Shown piece by piece: positions 15,872 to 24,120 of a stretch of 64,000 bases of DNA. The translations under genes were made by a program, and so were the position numbers. Location of the stretch: contig JAEYQO010000019.1 in assembly GCA_023409975.1 (NCBI GenBank), positions 106,844 through 170,843 on the forward strand. The letters run 5' to 3'. Positions within the stretch are counted from its first letter, which is position 1. Each line of letters starts with the position of its first letter. The notes under the pieces were generated by a model. That model had not been told where the DNA came from and made no database searches. It was given only the letters and a program-made list of their open reading frames with translations. This DNA is from Bacteroidota bacterium. Lineage in GTDB: Bacteria; Bacteroidota; Bacteroidia; Chitinophagales; Chitinophagaceae.

Positions 15872-17944
15872 ATGTCTTTAGCGGCGAATCCGCGTCAATT
15901 CGTTATCAAGATCATATTCATTGGCGTTGCCATCGCAATGCTGGTCAAACTTTTGATGCTTCAGGTTTTTGAGGATAAGTACAAGATTCTTGCAGATGAC
16001 CTGGCCATCTATAGAAAGGTGGTCTATCCTCCCCGGGGTGTCATTTATGACCGGAAGGGTAGGGTCATGCTTTATAACCAGGTGGTGTACGATCTAATGG
16101 TAACCCCTACAAAGGTTACCGCATCTCTGGATACTACGGAGTTATGTAAAGCCCTTGGCCTCACCAGAAAGCGATTTGAGGAACTGCTGCACCGGGCACG
16201 TGTGCGTAATGGTCCCATGCGTCAGGGGGTCTTTATTGAACAGATGACCGCTGCCCAGACAGCGCGCTTTCAGGAGAACATGTATATGTTCCAGGGGTTT
16301 GACCTCGTGCAACGTTATAACCGGGTCTATCCCCGCGCCAGTGGAGGGCTGATCCTCGGCTATACGGGGGAGGTTTCACCTGCTATGCTGAAACAACAAC
16401 GCTACCAATCCTACCGCCAGGGTGACTATACCGGGATGCACGGTCTGGAACGTACTTATGAGGAGGTCTTGAGAGGTCAGCGAGGGGTTTATTTTTTTGA
16501 AAGAGATAATTACAATCGTCCACGAGAACCCTACAGACGGGGCGCTCTCGATACGCCGGCCATCGCAGGACGGAGCCTGCAGCTTTATCTGGATGCAGAA
16601 CTGCAGGAATATGCTGAGAAGCTGTTCGTCAACAAGATAGGGAGCGCAGTAGCCATTGATCCGCAAACGGGTGGCATACTGGCGCTGGTTTCCAGTCCTT
16701 CCTATGATCCCAATCTTTTACAGGGCAAGGAGCGTGCGAGGAATTTTGCCAGGCTCTATTCCGATGCTACCAAGCCCCTGCTTAACCGGGGAACACAGGC
16801 TTCCTATAACCCAGGGTCTACCCTCAAGCCGCTGACTGCTCTGGTAGCCCTGGATGTGGGAGCAATCACACCCGGTTTTGGTATCCCCTGTGGGGGCGGC
16901 TACTATAATTGTGGCCGCAGGATCGGTTGTACGCACTCGGGCGGTGGGCACTCGGCCAATCTGAGGGCAGCCATCGCAAATTCCTGCAACTCCTATTTCG
17001 TCCATATTTTCCGACTTATTGTAGATCTCAAGAAGTTCGGCGGGGTAAAAAATGGTCTTCAGAAATGGCATGATTACTTCTATGAATTTGGATTTGGCCA
17101 TCCGACCGGCGTAGATCTGCCCTTCGAAGGCCAGGGCCTGCTGCCGGATACCAATCTGTATAACAGGATGTATAACGGTTCCTGGAATTCCTGTACGAAT
17201 CTTTTTGTAGGAATGGGGCAGGGTGAAATTGCACTGACGCCGCTGCAGTTGGCTAACGCCATGTGTATTATTGCTAATAAGGGCTTTTTCTACACCCCCC
17301 ATCTGGTCAGGTCTATTGATAGTAATGATAAAGACCCGCTTCTTAGAAAATACAAAGAAAAACATGTGGTTACCAATATTCCGGAGTCGACTTTTGACAT
17401 TGTAGGGCTCGGTATGCAGGATGTGGTAGAAAGAGGTACGGGTAGGGTAGCGATGCTGGAGGGAGTCAATGTCGCGGCCAAGACAGGTACGGTAGAAAAT
17501 AAGGCCAGGATCAATGGTGTAGCCGTAAAGATGAAAGACCATTCCATGTTTGTGGCCTATGCACCCAGGGAAAACCCGAAAATTGCCATCGCTGTGGCTG
17601 TAGAGAATGCCGGTTACGGGGCTACCTGGGCTGGACCTATTGCCAGTCTGATGATGGAGAAATACCTTTTCGACAGTGTTTCAGTCAAAAGAAAGCATTT
17701 GGAAGACCGCCTGCTGAATGCCAATCTGATCAGCGAATACACTTATCTTATCGATTCATTCCAGCGGCAGCGGGACCGCGAACGATATGAGCGCAGGATG
17801 GAAGAGAAAAGGATCCGGGATAGTATCGATCGTAAAACCAATCCTCTGCACTTCTGGTACTGGATAGAACAGTTTTCAGAAAAAGGAAAACCCACATCAT
17901 TCACAAGTATGTCACCATTTTTTTTGAGGAGGGATGAGCAATAA
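15872..17944 (+). CDS. mrdA: Penicillin-binding protein 2 (elongation-specific transpeptidase)
   Basis: A 690-residue inner-membrane transpeptidase of side-wall synthesis. One N-terminal membrane helix (residues 10-30) is followed by the PBP dimerisation/pedestal region (PPRGVIYDRKGRVM). The transpeptidase domain has the catalytic STLK (within YNPGSTLKPL), the SxN motif as SCN, and KTGT near residue 538. A charged, arginine-rich tail follows. It overlaps rodA by 11 bases, implying translational coupling; the encoded proteins form the PBP2-RodA glycan polymerase/crosslinking pair. The usual mreBCD genes are not upstream. Confidence 0.95.
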   Translation: MSLAANPRQFVIKIIFIGVAIAMLVKLLMLQVFEDKYKILADDLAIYRKVVYPPRGVIYDRKGRVMLYNQVVYDLMVTPTKVTASLDTTELCKALGLTRKRFEELLHRARVRNGPMRQGVFIEQMTAAQTARFQENMYMFQGFDLVQRYNRVYPRASGGLILGYTGEVSPAMLKQQRYQSYRQGDYTGMHGLERTYEEVLRGQRGVYFFERDNYNRPREPYRRGALDTPAIAGRSLQLYLDAELQEYAEKLFVNKIGSAVAIDPQTGGILALVSSPSYDPNLLQGKERARNFARLYSDATKPLLNRGTQASYNPGSTLKPLTALVALDVGAITPGFGIPCGGGYYNCGRRIGCTHSGGGHSANLRAAIANSCNSYFVHIFRLIVDLKKFGGVKNGLQKWHDYFYEFGFGHPTGVDLPFEGQGLLPDTNLYNRMYNGSWNSCTNLFVGMGQGEIALTPLQLANAMCIIANKGFFYTPHLVRSIDSNDKDPLLRKYKEKHVVTNIPESTFDIVGLGMQDVVERGTGRVAMLEGVNVAAKTGTVENKARINGVAVKMKDHSMFVAYAPRENPKIAIAVAVENAGYGATWAGPIASLMMEKYLFDSVSVKRKHLEDRLLNANLISEYTYLIDSFQRQRDRERYERRMEEKRIRDSIDRKTNPLHFWYWIEQFSEKGKPTSFTSMSPFFLRRDEQ

Positions 17945-19259
17945 GAACAAACCGGTATTAAGCAGAATCGACGGGGTGACCTTTTTCCTGTATCTCACGC
18001 TGGTTTTGATCGGGCTGCTGACCGTATTCTCAGTAGAATACCGAAGTACGGACCCCACACCCTTCGATATGTCCAAAAGCCATATGAAGCAAACCATGTG
18101 GCTGGGTATTTCACTGTTTGTGGGTTTGTTGATCCTATGGACAGAGAGCAAGTTTTTCTCCTCAGTTGCTTATCTGAGCTATGCCATCGGACTGGCTCTG
18201 CTCCTCATTACCATATTTGCCGGACAGGGTGTCAAAGGCTCCAATTCCTGGCTCGGTGTGGGAGGTTTCCAGTTTCAACCGGGTGAAGTCTGTAAGATAT
18301 TCACCTCGCTGGCGCTGGCAAAATTTCTCTCCAGTCCTGAGATCAACTTCAAGACGCTTAAGCACAGAATGATTGGTGTAGCAATGGCCCTGGTGCCCTG
18401 CGCCATGATCATACTGCAGTCGGAAACAGGACTTGCCCTTGTTTACCTGTCATTTTTTCTCGCAATGTACCGTGCCGGGTTACCTAACAGTGTATTGATC
18501 ATTGCGTTTTCGGTAATTGCGTTGACGCTTGCCACCTTGATGATAGAGCGATATGCCCTGCTCTATATCATCATTGGTTTGGCGTTGGTCCTAGCGGTTT
18601 TGAATCGCCGGTCACTCCGGAAATACGTCGGTGCCAGAGTGGTTCTGGTGCTTTCAGTGGCTGTCGCCATCTCCTTCTCCCAATGGATTGTTCCATTTGT
18701 ATTCACCAATGTGCTGAAATCCTACCAGATCGACCGGATTTATTCCATGCTCGGACAGGAAGTACCGCAGGAGTATTTAGGGTTGTCGCCGGATGCGGAA
18801 CCTGAGAAAAGAGCCAATGTTTCGGATTATAATGTAATGCAGTCGAAGATAGCTATTGGCTCAGGTGGCTTGCTTGGAAAAGGGTTTCTGAACGGAACCT
18901 CGACAAAAAATGATTTTGTACCCGAACAGAACACGGACTTTATATTCTGTGCCATCGGTGAACAGTTTGGATTCGTGGGTAGTGCCGCTCTTATCATCAT
19001 CTATATAGCCCTGATGCTGAGGATACTTCACCTGGCAGAACGACAGCGATCCGATTTCAGCCGGATATATGCGTATTGTGTGGCTTCTGTCCTGTTCTTT
19101 CACTTTGCGATCAATATCTCTATGACAGTTGGCCTCGCACCGGTGATCGGCATCACACTGCCTTTTTTGAGTTATGGAGGGTCTTCACTGCTTTCATTCA
19201 GTATTCTGATTTTCATACTACTCAGGCTGGATACTGATCGTCAGGTGATGATCCGCTAA
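17934..19259 (+). CDS. rodA: Rod shape-determining peptidoglycan glycosyltransferase RodA
   Basis: A 441-residue SEDS-family polytopic membrane protein with about ten helices. Family signatures are GSNSWLGVGGFQFQPGE (residues 101-117) and the C-terminal GITLPFLSYGGSSLLS. SEDS proteins polymerise lipid II into glycan strands. Its ATG lies inside the 3' end of mrdA behind AGGAGG, a strong Shine-Dalgarno sequence that is unusual in this window and supports coupled translation. An extended, less conserved region around residues 270-310 lies in the periplasmic loop. Confidence 0.94.
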   Translation: MSNKNKPVLSRIDGVTFFLYLTLVLIGLLTVFSVEYRSTDPTPFDMSKSHMKQTMWLGISLFVGLLILWTESKFFSSVAYLSYAIGLALLLITIFAGQGVKGSNSWLGVGGFQFQPGEVCKIFTSLALAKFLSSPEINFKTLKHRMIGVAMALVPCAMIILQSETGLALVYLSFFLAMYRAGLPNSVLIIAFSVIALTLATLMIERYALLYIIIGLALVLAVLNRRSLRKYVGARVVLVLSVAVAISFSQWIVPFVFTNVLKSYQIDRIYSMLGQEVPQEYLGLSPDAEPEKRANVSDYNVMQSKIAIGSGGLLGKGFLNGTSTKNDFVPEQNTDFIFCAIGEQFGFVGSAALIIIYIALMLRILHLAERQRSDFSRIYAYCVASVLFFHFAINISMTVGLAPVIGITLPFLSYGGSSLLSFSILIFILLRLDTDRQVMIR

Positions 19260-19264
19260 CTTTG
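19257..19264 (+). promoter_or_regulatory. -7 element at the rodA stop, before the MBL-fold gene
   Basis: TAACTTTG overlaps the rodA TAA and ends seven bases before the ATG of the next gene. If used, it would give an almost leaderless transcript. Confidence 0.4.
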
Positions 19265-19270
19265 CAAGCT

Positions 19271-20017
19271 ATGGCCAGGATTTTTCCTCTATCTGAAGGG
19301 ACGTTTACAATCGGACATGATAAGCTGTTTGTTCCTTTTGAATCTTCAAAAGACGTATTGACCGACCGACCTACAGGTTCGCTTCTGGTCGAAGTTCAGC
19401 CTTTTCTTGTGCAGAAAGGGAATGATCTGATCCTGTTGGATACAGGCCTGGGATTTAACCTTGAGGGTGGTGAAATGCAGCTTCACCATAATCTTCGGCA
19501 GCATGGCTTCGAGCCTGGAGACATCACCCGCGTATTGCTGTCACATCTACATAAGGATCATGCAGGGGGTGTTACGCATAGGAATGCCGCAGGTGTGTTC
19601 CAGGCAAGCCTCCCGAATGCTGTGTATTATATTTACAGACCGGAAGCTGAGGCTGCACTGGCAACCGGGTATCCCTCCTACATGCCTGAAGAGCTGGAAC
19701 CATTATTCCAGTCGGGACAGGTTGAATGGCTTGAGCAAGGTTCGGGAACTATTGGTGGCGACATCCATTATTTCCATTCAGGGGGCCATAGCAGAGAGCA
19801 TATAGTTTTCCTGATCGAAGACAACGGAGATAAGATATTCTTCGGGGGGGACGAGGCTCCGCAGTTGAAGCAGATGAAGATGAAATATGTGGCGAAGTAT
19901 GATTATGATGGAAAAAAAGCCATGCAGCTCAGAGAAGAATATGCGGAAAAGGGGCGTGTGGAGCAGTGGCAATTCCTTTTCTACCATGATGTGAAATCTC
20001 CTGTAGCACAACTTTAA
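19271..20017 (+). CDS. MBL-fold metallo-hydrolase
   Basis: A 248-residue cytoplasmic metallo-beta-lactamase-fold protein. The signature HLHKDHAGG supplies the H-x-H-x-D-H zinc ligands, LLDTGLG precedes it, and later histidines (GGHSREH) and GGDEAP complete the site. It is likely a hydrolase of the glyoxalase-II/lactonase type; the substrate cannot be told. The ATG at 19271 is preferred; an upstream in-frame TTG lies within the -7 element. It follows rodA by 11 bases. Confidence 0.87.
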   Translation: MARIFPLSEGTFTIGHDKLFVPFESSKDVLTDRPTGSLLVEVQPFLVQKGNDLILLDTGLGFNLEGGEMQLHHNLRQHGFEPGDITRVLLSHLHKDHAGGVTHRNAAGVFQASLPNAVYYIYRPEAEAALATGYPSYMPEELEPLFQSGQVEWLEQGSGTIGGDIHYFHSGGHSREHIVFLIEDNGDKIFFGGDEAPQLKQMKMKYVAKYDYDGKKAMQLREEYAEKGRVEQWQFLFYHDVKSPVAQL

Positions 20018-20312
20018 TTTTGCTGAACATTTTTTCCAAAAGTGCGTCTCTACGACGCCTGGCGACTCCTGTGGTTTTTGCTGAGTGCAGTATTCCGGGA
20101 GCCCCTTAGTGAAGAAAAGATTAACTCAACAGCAACGGTATCAACTTAGAAAGATGGAGCAGGGCGGCCATTTACCGAGTTTAGGAAAAAGCGGTACGGG
20201 AATTATAGGGATTTGTTAGAGATGTTACCATTGTCTGAACCTTGATTTTTGCAGGTTGAAAAAGATGAACAAGATTAATTAAATGTTTGTGACTAAAGAG
20301 ATTCCAACGCTG
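20018..20312. other. Gene-free stretch with repeat-like relics
   Basis: No credible gene. It holds GTGCGTCTCTACGACGC near 20042, similar to a dispersed intergenic motif known from many Bacteroidota. At 20229-20280 on the minus strand is an AATCTTGTTCATC...AATCAAGGTTCAGAC stretch of a kind that recurs between genes in several phyla. Both resemblances are from memory and need a search. An open frame continuing from the transposase fragment runs through here but its sequence no longer resembles transposase. Confidence 0.4.
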
Positions 20313-20534
20313 AAAGTACACCTGAGCCTGCGATCCGTAGGGTATATCCGGCACACTCCCGAGGTCGCGCCCTGCCAAAGTTTTGGTCAACTCATATTTA
20401 CGGCGGACACGCGATACATCGTTGAAGACTGTCTTAACTGATACGGCAGGCAGGTCGGGGTAATGTTCTTTGAGCCAGTCATGCATCTGAGCAGAAGAAG
20501 GATCCGGATATTGCTCCAGCCTGGACTTTACTCC
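20313..20534 (-). mobile_element. Fragment of an IS21-family transposase (IstA), internal piece only
   Basis: The minus-strand frame encodes about 74 residues with strong resemblance to Bacteroidota IstA: SRLEQYPD, SSAQMHDWLKEHYPDLPAV, SVKTVFNDVSRVRRKY, and IPYGSQAQVYF. In intact IstA the last segment reads PYGxQAQVDFG, whose Asp is the first residue of the DDE catalytic triad; here it is Tyr. The N-terminal helix-turn-helix and everything after this point are absent, and no istB or terminal repeats are visible. It directly abuts the truncated gene at 20528-20944. Clearly a dead remnant. Confidence 0.72.
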
Positions 20535-20944
20535 CTAAAGGCAGAAATGTTGAACTGAACAGTGTCTTCTTTAACTTCAATCGGAGTTTGTCGGTGTACT
20601 ACCTCATCTAGGACAAAACGGTCGTACAGAAAGAGTGTATCGATTTTGATTGCTTTTTCTTTACTTGATTTTGTACAAATCGTTTTAGAATGTTCAATGA
20701 ATACGTATCTGCTTACGATAGGAACTAGCGAATCATTTGGCAAAGATATAAACTCAAAAAACCCTGCTGAGTCATTCAATGTTTTAAGTGTATCAGAGCC
20801 TATTGCGATTGCGATTTCTCCGTCAAAAGGTTGTCCATTTTCAAACAGAATAACACCGCCTAATTTAGTTTCCTGCGCCGCGCACTCACTCGAGAACAAA
20901 ACCACATAACACAGGAGAAAACATACCCGTAGCACAAACCCCAT
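20528..20944 (-). pseudogene. Truncated outer-membrane receptor-like gene (N-terminal 138 codons)
   Basis: Signal peptide (about 23 residues, ending SSECAAQ) followed by a carboxypeptidase-regulatory-like beta domain and DTVQFNISAFR. In TonB-dependent-receptor-like Bacteroidota proteins this last motif (DTxxxNxxAFxDGTE) leads into the plug domain and a barrel of several hundred residues. Here the frame stops two codons later, exactly where the IS21-type fragment begins, so the plug and barrel are missing. It probably was disrupted by an insertion followed by deletion. It lies downstream of the 20994-22502 gene on the same strand with a 49-base gap. Confidence 0.68.
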
Positions 20945-20993
20945 TTTCCGAAAAGTTCCTTTTAAGAATCATGTGTCTTTAAAATGTGTAAAG

Positions 20994-22502
20994 TCAATCA
21001 GGCAATACAAAATGATGGGAAATTAAAGTTTTATCACTGCTATTTACTGTAATTACGCGATTACCTTGCAAAAATGCAGCCGCTATTGGCGCTTCGTTGA
21101 TGGCTAACGTCTCCTGTAATTCAGCACCCTTTGTATGAACATGGGCGATTACTGTTTTGCCACTTTTGGTTAGGGCGATAACTTTTAAAATAGTATCGGA
21201 AGTTACCCTGAAATCAAATATATAGGTGAGCGTATCATTTACATTCGTATTAATTACATATTTCTGATAGTTAATCGGCGATTTACCGGGACCAAAATCA
21301 AAAATATGTCGAACACGATTTAATACAACCGGAATACTGCCAGGCCCTTCCTTGGCTACACATTCTTCAGAAAAATTAGCATGAACATACCTATACATTT
21401 TACTCGCACTAGCTTTCTGATTCGGTAAAAACTGTATTTCCGCTAAATAAAATAAACTATCCTTTACTGATTCGCCTTCTTCAGCTGGTGAAAAGGGTAG
21501 AAAAATTCGATCATCCTTCGCTACAAGTGCTAACGGAATAGTTGTGAGTTGAAATCTGTTACCCTCGTAATCTAGGGAAGTTATAGGCATGACCGTTGAA
21601 TACTCTGACAGATCTGTTGGTATGTCTGCATTTTTTGTAGGTGTCTTTCCAACCCCGATATTGTAAATTAGGTTCATTACAATACTGTCTGATCTCAAGG
21701 TATCTGAATTAGCAGTGAAGAAACTAAAAAAGGCGAATGAACTATTTTCAGTTTGAGCTAGTTGATAAATACGGGCAAGTGGAATCGTGGTCCTTCTGGA
21801 AAACGCTCGTATTTCTTCTTGAGGGACATCAGAATATTCGAAAGCATTAAAACGCCTAAAAAGGGTATCATAATAGCCTTCAGACACATATACTGGAAAA
21901 AGAGAGGATAGCGAATCACTCTCTGAACTACGAAGCAAACAACCGATGTTATTCGTTTTAGAAAACAACATAATATTATCTGCACCTGTCGAAACAATAG
22001 AATTTCCATAAGCAGAAAATATATTATATTTTAGGTTTACAGAATCTACTCGGAAAGCATTTATCTCGATTTGATCATTGCTTTCTCTTTCGATAAGTTT
22101 CTGGAAAGCAATTTCGGGGTTTCCCTTTATCTCTACTACTCTTACAGAAAGACTGTCAGAAAACGCTAATGTTGCTTTCCCATTCATTGAAAAAAGCTGG
22201 GCAAGTTGTTCGTTAATGACAACTTTTATTTGTAAGTCACTTGATGATACAACTTGTTCTGCATGAAATGCCCCAGCATCATTGTCTGTGAGAATAAATA
22301 AACTGTCGGAAAATTTTGATTCTTTGTAAAAATGCAGGATATCTATGGCTGAGGCTTTGCAATTAATACAATCTGTAGACGGCAATGTCAAAATAAAGCA
22401 GCGACAATTAAAGGCGGATGTTTGGACATTTTTAACCTGTTGGGCTTTCACATATGGTGCACAAAGGAATAACGAAACTACAGCGAGGAGGTATTTTATC
22501 AT
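20994..22502 (-). CDS. Secreted protein of unknown function (possible thioredoxin-like N-terminus)
   Basis: The ATG at 22502 gives 502 residues beginning with a signal peptide (MIKYLLAVV..., cleavage near VKA-QQ). Residues about 38-90 (CINC with flanking hydrophobic strands and FILTDND) look like a thioredoxin-like segment with a CxxC pair. The remaining 400 residues are beta-rich with repeated short blocks typical of a propeller, but I recognise no family, and both folds are inference. Base composition is clearly AT-richer than the flanking housekeeping genes, suggesting acquisition. It is upstream of the truncated receptor-like gene, and the two may have been one unit. Confidence 0.65.
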   Translation of the reverse strand: MIKYLLAVVSLFLCAPYVKAQQVKNVQTSAFNCRCFILTLPSTDCINCKASAIDILHFYKESKFSDSLFILTDNDAGAFHAEQVVSSSDLQIKVVINEQLAQLFSMNGKATLAFSDSLSVRVVEIKGNPEIAFQKLIERESNDQIEINAFRVDSVNLKYNIFSAYGNSIVSTGADNIMLFSKTNNIGCLLRSSESDSLSSLFPVYVSEGYYDTLFRRFNAFEYSDVPQEEIRAFSRRTTIPLARIYQLAQTENSSFAFFSFFTANSDTLRSDSIVMNLIYNIGVGKTPTKNADIPTDLSEYSTVMPITSLDYEGNRFQLTTIPLALVAKDDRIFLPFSPAEEGESVKDSLFYLAEIQFLPNQKASASKMYRYVHANFSEECVAKEGPGSIPVVLNRVRHIFDFGPGKSPINYQKYVINTNVNDTLTYIFDFRVTSDTILKVIALTKSGKTVIAHVHTKGAELQETLAINEAPIAAAFLQGNRVITVNSSDKTLISHHFVLPD

Positions 22503-22552
22503 ATATAAGATTTGCGGTAATGACAACACTTTTTATAGGGCGTGCGTTTTGA

Positions 22553-22590
22553 AAAAAAATAAATACAAGCTGCCAATGATGACAGCTTGT
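22553..22590 (-). terminator. Intrinsic terminator after the 22615-23004 gene
   Basis: ACAAGCTG and CAGCTTGT form an eight-base-pair stem with a ten-base loop. On the minus strand the run ATTTATTTTTTTT follows. It lies 25 bases past the stop of the second frame, which supports 22615 as the true gene end. Confidence 0.75.
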
Positions 22591-22614
22591 TAGTGACCTA
22601 ATAAATAAATTCAA

Positions 22615-23004
22615 TCAGTCCAAGTTGGTGAAAGAACATAATGGTAAGAAATAGAACCGTCTTCAGTATGAGCGCTACTTTTTTCAATATAGCCTCCAAG
22701 AATATAAAAATTCTCTCCATCCACACAGCCTCTTAATTCAACTTTGGCACCTTCCTGCAGCCGTTTCGATTCTATACATAAGATAGCCAGGCATAATCAT
22801 CGCTTCGGTAGTAGTCGTAACCGTTTGTTCAAAACATCTGGGCCCTTGTGGGTCACAATCAACAGTAGTGGTACCTCCCGAAATCGTAACTGACTTCGCG
22901 GTTACAGGAACCTTCGTCGTTGTAGTGACTGTCTTTTCAGCTTTGACTGAATGAGTTGCGGTAATCGCAGCAATGGCGAGAATCGAGAAAAGCTGTCTTT
23001 TCAT
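22615..23004 (-). pseudogene. Small secreted protein gene with an apparent frameshift
   Basis: From the ATG at 23004 one frame gives a signal peptide (MKRQLFSILAIAAITATHSVKA) and a T/V-rich region with VDCDPQGPRCFEQ, stopping at 22738. A second frame takes over near 22755-22775 and gives sensible sequence (LQEGAKVELRGCVDGENFYILGG ... SISYHYVLSPTWTD) to a TGA at 22615, just before a terminator. Joining both would give a protein of about 130 residues. The switch lies near GAATCGAAACGG. Either the gene is broken or there is a sequencing error. If there is no frameshift, the product is only the 88-residue first frame. No family recognised. Confidence 0.55.
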
Positions 23005-23266
23005 AAGGTATAAGTGTGAAGCTAAAATAAAACATGAATTCATTTTTCCAAAGCTTTAATTTTATTTATTATATGGTATTGTTTCGCTAACTGTTATGTT
23101 TGTGCATATAGTACCTTCTATAGTAGATTACATTGGTTTCCTGGCCAAAACCGACTAGTACTGAAATTTTAAAGCATCGGTTCGTTTTGACTTTCTAAAT
23201 TTCTAAAGAATTCCTAGGTGGAGACTAATTGTAGTTTCACACGAGTGATGGTGCATGTAAATTCCG

Positions 23267-23338
23267 GATCTGAAAAAGATCTCCGATCCGCTGCTGGACA
23301 GGATTGATCTGCATGTTGAAGTTACACTCAACTTCTAA
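23267..23338 (+). pseudogene. Relic resembling YifB/ComM (magnesium-chelatase-like AAA+), 24 codons
   Basis: Within an otherwise gene-free stretch (23005-23441), one frame reads KISDPLLDRIDLHVEVT before a TAA. In YifB/ComM proteins the corresponding conserved segment is KISGPLLDRIDLHIEV. No neighbouring sequence in the same frame matches the family, so this is a tiny leftover of a lost gene copy or an imported fragment. The rest of the 437-base gap shows nothing I can assign. Confidence 0.55.
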
Positions 23339-23441
23339 TTTTTACCGGACAGCATTGATATTAGATACCTTAAAGTCAATGGTTGTATGAGTGGGATTTT
23401 TAATGAATACTCCGTACTATTGAGCATAAAATCGCAGGAAT

Positions 23442-24104
23442 ATGTTATACGGTTTAATACTGATCCTAATGCTGGTCGCAGTCACCATGCTGGCCAAACG
23501 ATCCAACCTCCTGAGGGATGTGATCACCGACAGGAACAGGTTTGAGGCCAGAGCTGCCGAAACACCGGGCCTGACTCCAAAGGCCCCCTATAGTCTTGGA
23601 CGGTCGCAGCTTACACTCTGGACAATTATCATCATCGGGTCCTACATTTTCCTCTATCTGGAAAATGGATACGTGCCGCCACATCTTGACGAGGTGAATC
23701 TGATCCTTTTGAGCATTAGCATCGGCACCACTGTTGTGGCCCAGGTGATTGACGGTACCCAAACGGGTCCCAGACACCAGGATACGCCCTCTCAGGGCTT
23801 CATAACTGATATACTTTCCGATGAAAAGGGCATAAGTATCCACAGGCTCCAGCAGGTTATCTGGACAATCATCGTTGCCGTTATCTATATAAAATTTGTT
23901 GCCGCAAACACCAGGCTCCCGGACGAAACTGTGATTACAACCCAATTGCTGGAGCTGATGGGTATTAGTGCGGGTGCCTATGTGGGTCTGAAAGCAACAG
24001 AGAATATGAAGCAGGCGGCAGAGCAACCTGCAGCAAAACCAGTTGAGGCATCTTCACAGGAAGCCGTACCTATCGAAGATGCCGAGGCACAACCAGTAGG
24101 TTAA
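23442..24104 (+). CDS. Membrane protein of unknown function (SLGR...GISIHRxQ family)
   Basis: A 220-residue protein with four hydrophobic helices: at the N-terminus, then after YSLGRSQLTLWT, a third near residues 83-100, and a fourth in VIWTIIVAVIYIKFV, then LLELMGISAGAYVGLK. A proline/alanine-rich acidic tail follows. The paired pattern (SLGRxQ-helix; FxTDILSDxxGISIHRxQ-helix; LMGISxxxYxGxK) recurs in proteins of unknown function in diverse bacteria; that statement is from memory. It is followed 16 bases later by a PGRP-type amidase gene, so the two are almost certainly co-transcribed. The role is unknown. Confidence 0.75.
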   Translation: MLYGLILILMLVAVTMLAKRSNLLRDVITDRNRFEARAAETPGLTPKAPYSLGRSQLTLWTIIIIGSYIFLYLENGYVPPHLDEVNLILLSISIGTTVVAQVIDGTQTGPRHQDTPSQGFITDILSDEKGISIHRLQQVIWTIIVAVIYIKFVAANTRLPDETVITTQLLELMGISAGAYVGLKATENMKQAAEQPAAKPVEASSQEAVPIEDAEAQPVG

Positions 24105-24120
24105 ACTTAAACTATTACCA

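Noticed and set aside
16718..17542. 274-codon antisense frame inside mrdA
   Set aside because: Opposite a gene with intact PBP2 motifs; composition is typical of a shadow frame.
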